A DNA stretch of 64,000 nt. Origin: Chloranthus sessilifolius (Eukaryota; Streptophyta; Magnoliopsida; Chloranthales; Chloranthaceae). Positions 24,667 to 36,262 of this stretch are shown one piece after another (the first letter of the stretch is position 1; each line of letters opens with the position of its first letter). The DNA lies in contig JAJIZI010000021.1 in NCBI GenBank assembly GCA_021018995.1, positions 248,001 to 312,000 on the forward strand, given 5' to 3'. The position numbers and the translations under genes are program-made. The notes below the pieces were generated by a model that saw nothing but the letters and a program-made list of their open reading frames with translations, was not told where the DNA came from and did not search any database.

Positions 24667-25824
24667 CCAAAAGAATATACATCCTTAAAAAGGAACAAAA
24701 AAGAACCATTAGTGATGGATATCCATCACTTAAAACAATGGTTCCCAATAATGGTTCCTATAGAATATATAAAACTATAAGTAAACATCTACAGTAAATA
24801 AATACAGAAAAGTGGCCACCAAACACACAGATAATCCAAAATATATGTACAGATCCCAAAATGTAAAACTAAGTACCCAAACTATTGATAGAACACGTCA
24901 GCATGGTGTCAGTATCCTCCTCCTCAGCCTCAGCCTCGACCTCGGGTTGATTATCCGGGTCACTCTCTATGCCGGGATCCCTAGCCTCAGAACCTATGAT
25001 ATAAAAACAGGGTGAGCTAACCATCTAAACTCAATAGAAGAAATTCAAGTAAGTTGTATCTAAAATGTAAAACATGGTTTACAGAACATAGCTCAGAACA
25101 GATAGTCAAATCAGAGAATGCAGACAGAAGTGATCAGATGTCAGATGCAGAACTTAAAAGAAAGTGAATAGATGCAAAGTATCAGAATGCAGACTTTAAC
25201 TTCAGAGTTTTCAGATGTTATGCATATAGTATTTAGTGACTTAAATTCTATACTTAAAATAACTCTCGTGAATATAGCGCGTGGTAGTCAGATTGGTTGC
25301 CGATGGGTAACCCCGACCATCGTCGTTCAATGAATAATTTCTAATATTTGTATCGAGCCTCTTCAAATGAGAGTAACTTGTGCCAGGGGATTTACAAATC
25401 AGATACACAGATGTCCCGCCGTGTCGATCATGAGTATCTTGCCACGTCCGGGGGATTCGTCACATGAACTTTAAATCAATACATATACAGAACCTCAGAA
25501 ATCATATAGCAGAGTACAGATACAGAAATCAGATTGCAGAAATCATAGATAACAAAGCTTTCATTGATATACGTGACATGCTTTTAAAACAGAAGTCAGA
25601 ATACAGATGCTAGGAGACCATGCAATCAAAATCATATATAAGTTAAGTTGAACTTTTTCTACCTCAAATTAAGTCTTTCTAAGCAAATCCAAAGGTTTTT
25701 AAGGTGTCTTGGTTTTAACCTAGACCATACGTACAGTGTACTAAGTATCAAACGTGTCAGAACAGTAATTGGTATACTGTCCAACAGTGTTTTTCCCAGA
25801 AAACTAAAACAAGCAAAACAGGGG

Positions 25825-26490
25825 AATTCGATCGATCAAATTCCCTATTTGATCGATCGGATTCACTATCGGATTGATCAATCACTCCATTTGATCGATC
25901 GGACCTCTTTTTCTTCAAAGACAGGATAGAGGAATTTGATCGATCAACTCCCTATTTGATCGATCGGATTCATAGTTTGATCTATCAATTATCATGTTTG
26001 ATCGATCAGGACCCAAAATTTCACATATACAGAACAGAGGAGTTTGATCGATCAACTTGCTTGTTTGATCGATTGGATTCTTAATTTGATCGATCAATTT
26101 TTATAATTGATCGATCGGATTTCAAAGTCAAATTTTCAAAATTTTAGACCTCCTGTTCTATAAGGCATTTATATGATTCGATCGATCAAATCCCAAATTT
26201 GATCGATCAATTTCACACTTCGATCGATCAATTTCCCTAATTGATCGATCAGTTTACCACTTGATCGATCACTTTATATTTGATCGATCAGTTCCAAATT
26301 TGATCGATCAAATTCCAATCTGATCAATCAAATCCCAATTTGATCGATCGGATTTATTGGGCATTAACTTCTTAAAAATCACCCTCCTGTTCTATAAGGG
26401 TTTATATAGTTCGATTGATCAAATCCCAAATTTGATCAATCAGATTATAAATTTGATCGATCAAATACTCAATTTGATCGATCGAAAAAG
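25825..26490. repeat. Array of TTGATCGATCAA-type palindromes in the reverse LTR
   Basis: More than thirty GATCGATC cores, most in TTTGATCGATC(A/G) context, spaced by short AT-rich DNA. The position corresponds to the array at 540-1,010 in the first LTR, but the flanking bases of the palindrome differ (TTGATCGATCAA here, GGTGATCGATCACC there). Confidence 0.9.
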
Positions 26491-27523
26491 TTAATTTATG
26501 TCATAAATGCCTTTCGTTGATTTTAACCCCTATTTCAACCCTAAGTCTTTATGATCCTCCACGAATCATTCAAGCACACATTAACACATATTTATGACAT
26601 TTGAACTCTACAAATACCTAATAACTCACCTCTTTGATGGTTAATTCTTGGTTCACGGCATCCTCGGTTCAAGGTGGGTTTTGGATTCAGGATTCAAGAG
26701 TTCACGGATTCGAGCTCCCCGATGAACTAGAGGTGTATCCCCACGTCAACACAGGGACGTGTATTGCCTTCCCAATAGATTCGACGTACATACATCAATT
26801 CCTTCACGTTCTAAATCAGAGGGTCCGTAACCTAGGGTTTTTCGAGTCTCGGCTTTCTCAAAGAGTTCTCTCACACTGGTAATAGCTCGTAGGCAAAAGT
26901 TTTTTGATCAAAGAAGAGAGGTAGATGGTATTCCCTAACTTTCCTTCTCTTATAAGCGAACACATGGAAATATCTTTGATATTTCCATTCCTAATTCATT
27001 AGCTCTGATGTTGGGCGCATACACTACACTCACGTGTATAACATTCTACAATGAATCTCATTGCATCTCAGACTTGTGTCACAAATGACCTATGACTTTA
27101 CACGAGTACAAATTAATAATATCAATACTAATATTATTATTTTAAAATTTTCAGTTTAACTCGTTTTCCTTGCTAGGCATGCATACCAAAGTAGTTAAGT
27201 GCGTTTCAGAATTTTTGCGTTGTTACACTATCGAGCGCTCATATTTTTTTGAGTAAAATATATCTAAAAAAGTAAATCTGACACTTTGTTTGAAAAAAAA
27301 ATAGAAGAGAGAGAAAAGAAAAAGACTTCTAAAAAAGTCAAGAATGACGACTGAAAGGATATTTAACTTTTAAAATATTTTAAAAGTGTAATTCTAATTA
27401 GTAAAGTAGTTCCAATTTCACCCATCACTTCACAAAAGGGCGCTATCTGTCGCGCCCATATCAATTGGCGTAGAGATATCTCTACGCCCGAGCGCATTTT
27501 CCCTTTTTCCATATATATATATA

Positions 27524-28251
27524 CTCCAATTGATATGGGTGCGACATGTAGCGTCCTTTTTGTGAATTGATGGGTGGCATGGGAACTACTTTACTAACTA
27601 GAGTTACGCTTTTAAAATATTTTAAATTTATTTTAATAAAAAATGTGGTCTCCTATTAGCGAAGCTCTAGCACCTTGGCAGCGAAGTGCTGGCACCTCGA
27701 AAACGAGGCGCCGACACCTCGAAAACAAGGCATTGGCACGTCGTTTTAGGAGCGCCGACGCTTCATTTTAGGGGCTTCGACGCCTTGTTTTAGTAAGCGC
27801 CGGCACCTCATTTTAGGAAGCGTCGGCGCCTTGTTTTAGGAAGCACCGGCATTTCGATTTTGAGGAGCCAGTGCTTCGATATGGAGGTGCTAGCGCTTCG
27901 ATTTTTTTTTTATCGAAGCATCGGCGCCCCTAAAACGAAGCGTTGACACTTCGATATGGAGGTGTCGGCGCTTCAATAAGAATTTTTTTTTTTTTTTAGC
28001 GAAACATCGGCACCTCAGCGCCAGCGTGCCAACGCTTGCTGTCGAGGTACTAGCGCTTCGCACTGGGAAGCCACATTTTTTTATTAAAATATACCTAAAA
28101 AAGTATGTTTGACACTTTCTTAAAAAAATGAAAAGAAAGAAAGAGACTTTAAAAAAGTCAAGAATGACGAGTGGAATGGTATTAAAATAGTTTAAAAGCG
28201 TAACTCTAGTTAGCAAAGTAGTTCTCATGCCATGTCGCACCCATATCAATT

Positions 28252-28254
<3 letters not shown>
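27524..28254. mobile_element. Long-inverted-repeat MITE between (TA)n tracts (copy 2)
   Basis: Inverted ends CCAATTGATATGGGTGCGAC at 27,526 and GTCGCACCCATATCAATTGG at ~28,234. Arms continue as in copy 1 (GGCATG(G)GAACTACTTT, AACTCTAGTTA, CAAGAATGACG). The core is a long CG-rich satellite (GAAGCGTTGACACTTCG-type units, 27,655-28,075). The outermost GATATCTCTACG part of copies 1 and 3 is missing at both ends. (TA)n tracts abut both sides. Confidence 0.8.

Positions 28255-28314
<60 letters not shown>
28255..28314. repeat. (AT)n tract between MITE copies 2 and 3
   Basis: About 30 AT units, directly joined to the ends of both neighbouring elements. Confidence 0.95.
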
Positions 28315-28316
<2 letters not shown>

Positions 28317-29191
28317 AAAAAGAAAAATGTGCTCGGGCGAAGAGATATCTCTACGCCAATTGATATGGGCGCTACAGGCAGTGCCCTTTTGTGAAGTGAT
28401 GGGTGCCATTTGAACTACTTTACTAATTAGGGTTACACTTTTAAAATATTTTAAAAGTTAAATATCCTTTTAGCTACCATTCTTGACTTTTTTAGAAGTA
28501 TTTTTCTTTTCTCTCTATTCTCTTTTTTTTTCTAACAAAGAGTCATATATACTTTTTCAGATATATCTTACTCAAAAAAATATAAGTGCCGGGTAGCGAA
28601 GCGTTAGCACCTCTGTAGAGAAGCGCCAACGCCTCATTTTAGGGTCATCGGCGCTTCAAATTTTTATTTTTATTTTTTTATGAAAGCGCCAACACCCCAA
28701 AAGGAAGTGTCGGCACTTCGTTTAGGGGCACCGACACTTCGATTTTTTTAAAAAAGAAATTTTAAAATTTTAAAATTTATTTTTTTATTTTTATTTTTTA
28801 TGGAAGCGCCAGCGCCGCAAAATGAAGCGCTGATGCTTCGATAATTTGTATTTTATTTTATTTTTTTGAACACACCGGCGCCTCAAAATGAAGCGTCGAC
28901 ACCTCATTTAGGGGCATCGGCACCTCGTTTAGGGGCGCCGACGCTTCGTTTTAGGAGCGTCGGTGCTGCGCTTCTGAAGTGTTAGCGCTTTGCTACCGGG
29001 CGCCATATTTTTGTATAAAATATGTATGAAAAAGTAAGTCTGACACTTTCTTGAAAAAATAGAGAAAAAAAGGGACCTTAAAAAAGTAATGAATGATGGT
29101 TGGAAGGGCATTTAAGTATAACCCTAGTTAGTAAAGTGGCCATGCCACCCATGGTGTAGAGATATCTCTATGCCTCATACCCCCGACCTTC
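28315..29191. mobile_element. Long-inverted-repeat MITE between (TA)n tracts (copy 3)
   Basis: Inverted ends GAGATATCTCTACGCCAATT near 28,341 and TGTAGAGATATCTCTATGCC near 29,156. The core satellite (28,590-29,005) again has GAAGCGCCAACGCCTC / GGGGCGCCGACGCTTCG units. (TA)n tracts lie on both sides (28,255-28,314 and ~29,193-29,211). Confidence 0.8.
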
Positions 29192-29218
29192 TATATATAT
29201 ATATATATATAATCTTTA

Positions 29219-30268
29219 TCCTTAAATATGAAAATAAAAATAGTTTCCATCAAATTTTTATGCCTAAAATGCCCTTAACTTATATCTTATAGCGAATTCC
29301 CGAAAACAGAGTTAAAATAAAAAATCTTAAATCTTCAAGTAGAACAAAAGTCTGGCTGGGTTCTCTTTCATGTGCTGTGCACTCTGCAGACCGCCCAATC
29401 TCAAACCCTAGCGTATACCCCTAGGGTAAAAAACATAAATAATCTTTTTCCAAAATTCAAAACCTCAAAATATATATTTGAATGAAGAACACACAGCAGA
29501 TCTCATCGATCCCAGGGACAAAACCAAATTAAATCAACAACAGGGGCTACACGGATGCAGATCTACTACATCTGATGTCAAAGCTGTGTTCTTTTCTTCT
29601 ACTTTGATCATGATTACCAAAAAATAACACAATATTATTATAATTATTTCTTCTTTGGTTCTTCTTCCTCCAAGATTTTGTCCAAAATCCAATCAGATAC
29701 ACTGAGTGCTTCATTTTATTGTTTTAAAGATTAGATTTTTATGATCCTCTCTCTTCTAGTTGGTTGGCTGGTTGGTTTTTTCTTCAAAGATTTGATTTTT
29801 ATTAGGTTAGCACAGTAGATCGACTATATATTAACACCCAAAACTCACGCCGATCAAACATTCATAATCGTCTGATCAACATTACAATTCAAAGTTTCAA
29901 TTTTTGTCATCGTAACACCCGCAAACCCTAAAATTATGCAAAATACACAGCGGATCAAACATGCCTAGCCGTCTGATTAACATTACGTGCCAAAGATTCG
30001 ATTTTTGTCACCGTATCACCCGTAAACCCCCAAATTATGTAAAAAATCACATTGCAGATGGAACACTCCTAGCCGTTTGATCAACATTACATGTCAAAGT
30101 TTTGATTTTTGTCAGTGCAACTGCGCAATACCCCATAAACCCCCAAATTATGTAAAAAATCATGTCGTGGATCAAACACTCCTAGCCGTCAGATCAGTTT
30201 CTTATTCTTCACCGCATAATAAGCTTACAATGCTTACTATTATGGGTTTTTAGGGCCTTTGAGATATA
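29219..30268 (+). mobile_element. Helitron 5'-end-like segment with minisatellite
   Basis: TCCTTAAATATGAAAATAAA at 29,219, preceded by A, followed by AATAGTTTCCATCAAATTTT and CCTAAAATGCCC, parallels the 5' ends of the Helitrons at 30,269 and 32,331. No 3' end of its own was found before the next Helitron begins. It may be the 5' edge of the large decayed Helitron whose genes lie at 37.6-44.3 kb, with later elements inserted; this is inference. Confidence 0.5.
29850..30205. repeat. Minisatellite, ~105-115-bp unit, about 3.3 copies
   Basis: Units begin around (C)GGATCAAACA(T/C)(T/G)CCTAGCC, contain GATTTTTGTCA and end CCCAAATTATG(T/C)AAAA. Copies drift by substitutions and small indels. Confidence 0.8.
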
Positions 30269-31867
30269 TCCTTACTAATATATAAAAGTAAAAATAGTTT
30301 CTGTCATATTTTCATACCTAAAATGCCCCTAAGAGTTACTACCCTTCTCCCGATTGTAATTGCAAAATCTGATAATTAAACTAGGACTCTAAAAATCTTC
30401 TAATTAAACTAGGACTCTAAACTAGCCCATATGTAATTCTCTCTCTCCCATGTATATGACTCAGGCTAATAAATATCTCTTTCCCCTCATTGAAATTTTA
30501 TAAAATAAAAGGTGGAAAAAAAAAATCATGCACAGATTTTTCGTTAAGCAAGTAGTCTCTCATTAACACATCGTTTTTTTCCCGATTTCAGGTATGTTTA
30601 TATATCTTTGTTTTATTTATGTCTCTTAATTTACTTTGATTTATTTTTGACCAATTTAATATTTTATTGATGGCATGAATCTTATCCAAGATTTTGTATT
30701 TTTTTATTCATCCTGAAATAGTTAAATTTTCACAGATTTTCGTTAAGCAAGCAGTCTCTAATTAACACATCATTTTTTTCCTATTTCAGGTATATTTATA
30801 TGTCTTTATTTTATTTATGTCTCTTAATTTGCTTTGATTTATTTTTTACCAATTTTATGTTTTATTGATGACATGAATCTGATCTAAAATTTTATTTTTT
30901 TATTCATCCTGAAACAGTTAGATTTTCATTCGGGTTAAATGAATGTGGACATTAATTTATTTTTTATTTATTTATATGTGTTATGAGATTAACTGTTGGG
31001 GATAATATGTTTTCTATTTTTTATTTATCAATTGGGGATATGGATTAGTTGTTTCACACAAAAAGATCATATCTTTATATTATTATCTTGGTCTGGCTTT
31101 GATGTGGAGGCAATAGTTATAGACATAAGAATTATAAGATACAATTTCGGATTGGGTTGTTTGTAATTTTATATCGGATGACACAAATCGAAACTAGTTT
31201 ATTTTCGCTATGGTCCGATATAGACGTGCATTTTTATAATCAGAGATCTTTGTGCATGCCTGTAAATGAGATTGGATTAAGAAATATCATATGGGTCTTT
31301 GCTTATTTTGTATTTTGATACAGTTATTATTTTTTTAAAACTTGAATCACCGGATCTCCATTCTTCGGCGCCTCGCTTCCCGAACTTGAATCGTCGGATC
31401 CCATCAAGAAGAACACTAAATCACTATCATTAAAATGAGAATAAGATGAAGTTTATATACCGTTCGAGAGAAATGATCAGCAAGAGATGCACCCCAACCT
31501 CCATCTCCAAACAACTCTTCTGTGATCGAGTCACCGAAAAGAATGATCTTGGGTCGCATCTCTTTCTCTCTATCGGCAAATCGACTCAAATCAAATCTTC
31601 AATGTGTTTATTCGATTTCTTTCTTCTTCTATTTTCGTCTGGGTTTGCTTTCTGTTATATATGGCATGTAATCTGTTCTAGGATATGATATGGTTGAAAT
31701 ATGTTAAAAGATATCGTAGTAGTTTAATAATTAGAGTTTTTAAAATATAAATATATTAATTAAAAATTCTAGGTGAATCCTAGCCATTGAATTTAATTTT
31801 AGTTTTAAGGGATGAGATGATTTCTAATCCTGCAATCCACGTGCATTTGCACATGCATCTTTACTAG
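30269..31867 (+). mobile_element. Non-autonomous Helitron, 1.6 kb
   Basis: The 5' end is TCCTTACTAATATATAAAAG, preceded by A. The 3' end is GCACATGCATCTTTACTAG followed by T, with a GTGCATTTGCAC hairpin just upstream: the TC...CTAG ends, A^T insertion site and subterminal hairpin of Helitrons. Inside, a ~200-bp tandem duplication (30,533-30,734 and 30,735-30,930; TTTTCGTTAAGCAAG(T/C)AGTCTCT). An open frame at 31,446-31,688 has no recognisable product. Confidence 0.8.
30533..30930. repeat. ~200-bp tandem duplication in the Helitron
   Basis: Two adjacent copies from ACAGATTTT(T)CGTTAAGCAAG to ATTCATCCTGAAA(T/C)AGTTA, differing by scattered substitutions. Confidence 0.8.
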
Positions 31868-31959
31868 TGAATTAGAAAATTAATAAGAAGACATAGATAC
31901 TAGCTTTTTAAAGGATTCATAGAGCTGAAGTCTCTTCATAGGCTTGTAGATGTCTGATT

Positions 31960-32110
31960 AAACATTAGTTACCATTAAATCCGCCCACAGAATCTTGAAA
32001 AGTGTCTCCCTCAAAATCATTGATTTCTCTAAATCAGGTGATGGAGATCTTGTTTTGCTCCCATCTTCTAAACAAGGGATCTTGAGCATGGTATTAAATC
32101 AGAATGATTT
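31960..32110. repeat. Copy of the dispersed 'AATCTTGA...GATGGAGATC' repeat
   Basis: CAGAATCTTGAAAAGTGTC, AAATCATTGATT and GGTGATGGAGATCTTGTTTT, GGGATCTTGAGCATGG match the family seen at 22,870 and 46,030. Confidence 0.5.
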
Positions 32111-32330
32111 ATGATTTGAATCATACGATTCAAATCGAATCAATACCTATTTCTATTTGAATCGTAAAGTCAAATCGTAACATGCCTAATTTCGGTCAAA
32201 TATTTTTTGAATCGTAAAAATTGTTTGAATCATAAGATTCAATTCGAGTCGGACAGTTTGAGTCTATCATGTGACACCTTGAACAATGTCGCACAATGTC
32301 ACTTAAAATCACTTTTGTTTGTTTTTTTTA

Positions 32331-33144
32331 TCCTTACTACTATATAAAAGTAAAAATAGTTTCTTTTAAATTTTGTTTTCACATGTATTAGGACCAAATT
32401 GCCCCTGACTAGCCTAGAAACTAAAACTCTTGAGCACTTTTATTTTCTCCTCTTCGGGATTATCTCTTTATTCCAATAAAAATTGATTAGACTCCTAATT
32501 GAAGTCTAATTACCTCTTTATCCCAATAAAATTTGATTAGACTCCTAATTAAAGTCTAATTACAATATATAATTATTCTTGTATTATATAGAAATATTTT
32601 GAAAAAATCTTGTATTTAAGAATATGTGGTATTCACTATTAATTCGAGAATAATTATTTTAAAAAAAATAAATAGTCCCTCTTTATTTATTTTTAAATTT
32701 TTTTTCTCTAGATCTATTCCTAAACATACCAAATTTTGTCAAGTTTTTTCGAATTTTAACCTAATCGATTTATTGCCCAACCCGACTTTGTGATTATGAT
32801 TTAGAATGCCAAACATGACTTGCGATTTTATTCATTAAAACAAAGCACAAAAAGAAAAGAAAACAAAAAAAATAAAAACAACCATATGCAATTAGCATGG
32901 ACCCAGGTACCTAGGACCAGCTCTTCTTATTAAACCGTTCATTTCTAAGATATCGATTAAATGATCATAATTTTGGTATAGATGCATGAGTTGATATCAG
33001 GTGTCACGTGGTATATGATCTGATGTTTAAATGCATAGGTTCATCCATACATTAGAATCTAAAGATCTTTTCCATTTTATAAATTTATTATTATTTTTAT
33101 GATTTTATAGAGCCATACGTGCAAAGCACGTGCATGTTTACTAG
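32331..33144 (+). mobile_element. Non-autonomous Helitron, 814 bp
   Basis: The 5' end is TCCTTACTACTATATAAAAG, preceded by A. The 3' end is GCAAAGCACGTGCATGTTTA then CTAG, followed by T, with the CACGTG hairpin before it. The 3' 400 bases align to the split copy at 8,930-10,463, and 32,385-32,565 align inverted to 21,955-22,140. Confidence 0.85.
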
Positions 33145-33244
33145 TATATATTATATATATAGAGAGAGAAATTATCATAGAACTCGAGTCACACGTGACT
33201 CAAGCAAGTTATGAGTCAATGCTGACTTCAGCAACATGGTGTTG

Positions 33245-33245
<1 letters not shown>

Positions 33246-33301
<56 letters not shown>
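33246..33301. repeat. (AT)n microsatellite
   Basis: About 28 AT units. With the shorter tract at 33,145-33,162 it encloses ~80 bases carrying ACTCGAGTCACACGTGACTC, perhaps a remnant of another (TA)n-flanked element. Confidence 0.9.
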
Positions 33302-33302
<1 letters not shown>

Positions 33303-34647
33303 TAACCTATAAAGGGAATTGGTGTTTTCATATTTTCGTTGAGCCATGTTTCAAAATGGCAAAACCCTCCTTAGCTATGAAAGGTTATTTTTTATCAAAC
33401 TTTATTCATTGTGGAATTAGTTATTTATATCCCTCTAATTTGGTAAATTTACATCTTACTTGAATAAATTATAAATATTCATTAGGTACAGCCTTTTTAA
33501 GTGTTTATTCTATGTAAGTATGATATATATAACTTTTGTATTTAATATTCTATAACGCTTTCTGATGTTGCAGAAAGCTTATCTTTGCATCTTTCTATTT
33601 TGTACATAATCTTTACGCGTGTGTGATGAGAAACTTATAAAAGAAAGTTCATCATCGCAAATGCGAATACAAATCTGTGCATCTAGGAACCCTCGCCACG
33701 TGCTGGATACAGGTACATGCGGGAATGATCTCCAACGCTAAAGCACAAGAAGCCTTCAACAATTTTCAAAGGAAGTTGGTGGTGAGGTTGAAGAAGACGC
33801 AGACGAAACTGAAGACGAAGACGATGCAGGCAGAACTGAAGACAAAGGCGACGTTGAAGAAGGGGGTGAGGAGGAGGAAGAAAAGATGATGATGACGACG
33901 CTTGCTTTATTTATTTTTTTGGGTTTTTTGTATATGAAATTTTGTCTTTATTTTTTTATTTTTGGGTTTTTTGCATCTGAATCTTTTTGGTTTTATTTTT
34001 TTGGGTTTTTAGCATAGGATGGAAGGTTTTGGGGGTGTTGTTTTTGCATCTGAAAACCATAATCTCTAACCTAACACAGGTATGTTCGTTTCTTTAGCTC
34101 CTTGAAATTGTTTTTCCCTTTTTTATATTATTGATCTCTAATATTCATACTAGTTTTGAGATTTTTGCATCTGAAATTGTCTTTATTTTTATTTTTTCAA
34201 TTTTTTGCATCTGAATAATTTATTTTTTTGTGGGTGTTCCGCATCTGATTTTTTTTTTTTTTGTCTTATTGATTTTCAATATTCTGCACTCACTCATACC
34301 AGTTTTGGGTTTTTTGCATATGAAATTTTTACTTAATTTAATTTTTTTTTTAGTTTTTTGGCTCTATCTAATACACCAAAAAACAGAGAGCGCAGAATAT
34401 AAATCGTTTCTTCTTTTCGGTTCTATCTAATATGCCATAAACAGAAAGTGCAGGATACGAATCGTTTCTTCAGCTCTTTATGATTTTTTTTTCATTTGAA
34501 AATCCGAACCTCTTGACAAGATCAAAAGTCACCCAATCTAGGCTTCTGCACATAGGTATTTTTCATTTCATGTTCTCTCTCTCTCTACTATATAAACATT
34601 TAGAGAGGAGGATTCAGCTCTATCTAAGACTTGTGGGTTCTACTTCT

Positions 34648-34697
<50 letters not shown>

Positions 34698-35330
34698 TGA
34701 ATTGTTTAATATATGGATTCTTATTCACTACCCATGTAAGTGCCAACATCAATGTCTAAATTATTTCTCAATACTTTTGCTATTTTCATTGCAATGTGTC
34801 TACTATGTTTATGATGTTGTTCATAATAACAATACATTGCATTTATTTTGAAATCCAGATGCCTGAAACATATGTTCGCAGTTATGTGAACCTTCAACCC
34901 TTTCTTGGTATCTGCGTCAACCTACTTAGCATCTATTTATTCAGTGCCTATTGCTCGAAATATATCATACAACGGACCAGATGCAACCTCCAACAGAGGT
35001 CTTCAATCGAGATTGTCATCCTCCTATATTAATTTTAACCAAACTTCTCTTAATCCATGCACCAATATGGTCAACTACATCGATAATAATGAGTGTCTTA
35101 ATGAAATAGTAGTTGAAAGATCAAATATTTTAACAGGAATTATACAAAGTAGTGAGCGTGAACAACATATTTTATATTAGACAGAAAGAGGAATTTATGC
35201 CTACTATGTTACTCCCAGTGTCAGTCCATAGATAAACATAAGCCATGTACATACTCATCAAGGGGTTGTACGTCTTGCCTCTGCTTCTTCGTCTTCAAAT
35301 AAATATGCACACCCACAAATTGAACACTCT
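33302..35330. other. Unassigned AT/T-rich DNA
   Basis: No recognisable gene. A lysine-rich open frame at 33,677-33,889 (plus) is low-complexity. GGGTTTTTTGCATCTGAA-type phrases recur at 33,920-34,330. An (AT)n tract lies at ~34,653-34,694. TCTCTACTATATAAACATTT at ~34,583 resembles a Helitron 5' end but lacks other support. An open frame at 34,905-35,180 has no product I recognise. Confidence 0.4.
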
Positions 35331-35344
35331 CATATTGTGAATGG

Positions 35345-35860
35345 AGACAACCTGATCAGGGATGGGTTAAACTAAACTTTGATGGGTTTACAAGAGGCAA
35401 CTGTGAGAGAATAAATGGAATGACCATAATTAAAGATCCAGTTGAATCCTGTTGTGATGGTGTCTTTAGAGATGATAGGGGATTTGTAACTCTTGCCTAT
35501 GGGGATCAATTGTGCCCTTGTAAGCCTTACTTAATAGAGATTCAAGCTTTAGTTCATGACCTTCGTCTCGCAGTCGAGCGTGGTTGGACTAACATTTGGA
35601 TTGAAGGGGATGACCAACGGTTGGTATATAGTGTAGGCGGTGTGCATCCAAACCATGTTCCTTCATCCATCGTTGGAGAAATCAGTGGTCTACTTTAAAA
35701 ATCTCCCCATATAAAATTACGCATATATATAGAGAAGGCAACCAAGTCACTCATCTTCTGCGTATAAAAGCTTACAAAGGGGAAAAAGATAATGTGTGAG
35801 AATGGACTTATTTGCCTTTTAAAATAAAGAAAGTTGTCTCTTCAGATCGATCAGGACTTG
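35345..35860 (+). pseudogene. Plant RNase H-like (RVT_3) domain fragment
   Basis: WVKLNFDGFTRGNC at ~35,363, GVFRDDRGFVTLAYGDQLCP, IEIQALVHDLRLAVERGWTN and IWIEGDDQRLV follow the order of the plant RNase H-like domain found at the end of L1-type LINEs and in stand-alone genes. The acidic residues of the active site (D in FDG, E in IEIQAL, D in EGDD) are visible. Beyond the stop near 35,696, REGNQVTHLLR still fits the family's C-terminus, so the copy is broken. It lies upstream of the Helitron genes and may be captured DNA or a LINE remnant; the sequence does not decide. Confidence 0.65.
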
Positions 35861-36124
35861 GGTATATTAGACAGAAGTCATCCAATGCATTGCAACATAA
35901 TTAATTCTACTGCACTGTGTGTCCTGTAGTTTCCTTTTTTTGTTTTTATGATGTCATATTTGGGAAAGGACAATGATTGTACTCCTCTATCTTCGTTTAA
36001 TATAATTTTGTACATTTTGAACCTCATTTATCCTCGATCTAAAATATGTTTTCCTTTTCTAGGAGATGAGAAAATTCCATAGACATTTCCTGCTATTCCT
36101 AACATGCACTCTCTCAAGAATAAG

Positions 36125-36262
36125 GGCATTATTAAATTCCCACCAATATCGGGAGAACTATCTTATTGTCTCCCCAAGTTCCTATCTTCATCGAAATGGA
36201 AATTTGGGAACAAGACAACTTTCGGGGGGTTTATCTTCTCTGCAGTTATAACGATGAAGAAG
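36125..36262 (+). pseudogene. Possible fragment of a nepenthesin-type aspartic protease
   Basis: The reading PPISGELSYCLPKFLSSSKW followed by KFGNKTTFGGFIFS resembles the (K)FSYCLP...SSKL(N)FG...G stretch of plant nepenthesin/CDR1-like aspartic proteases. It is too short to be sure, and no flanking exons were found. Confidence 0.3.

Larger units (their letters stand above)
24421..27227 (-). mobile_element. Solo LTR of the long Ty3/gypsy-style family (reverse)
   Basis: On the minus strand it runs from TGTAACAACGC to ATCCTGGCTGTCATA. Flanks CTACC (24,416-24,420) and CTATC (27,228-27,232) are a 5-bp target duplication with one mismatch. It shares with the LTRs at 1-2,362 and 56,417-58,793 a donor-like AG|GTGAGT (~26,630), a TAGCTCACCCTG tract (~25,010), a GGTTCTGAGGCTAGGGATCC tract (~24,990) and an array of GATCGATC palindromes (25,825-26,490). 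No internal coding region, so it is a solo LTR. The ends have drifted, so it is older than the 56,417 copy. Confidence 0.85.
23709..27510. mobile_element. Long-inverted-repeat MITE between (TA)n tracts, split by a solo LTR (copy 1)
   Basis: Ends are inverted relatives: CGTAAAGATATCTCTACGCC AATTGATATG... at 23,731 and CATATCAATTGGCGTAGAGA at ~27,460. The arms continue with AAGTGATGGGTG, AACTACTTTACTAA, TTTTAAAATATTTT, GTCATTCTTGACTTTTTT and AAAGTGTCAGACTTACTTTT. The core (24,020-24,420 and 27,230-27,240) carries a CG-rich satellite of GAAGCGCCGACGCTCC units. (TA)n tracts flank the whole. A 2.8-kb solo LTR inserted into the core; without it the element would be about 990 bp. Confidence 0.8.

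Noticed and set aside
25648-25929. 93-codon open frame rich in DR/ID (plus strand)
   Set aside because: It lies in the reverse LTR and runs into its palindrome array; no family resemblance.
34583-34605. TCTCTACTATATAAACATTT as a Helitron 5' end
   Set aside because: It follows a (TC)n run and lacks the ATAGTTTC block shared by the other Helitron starts; kept only as an alternative.
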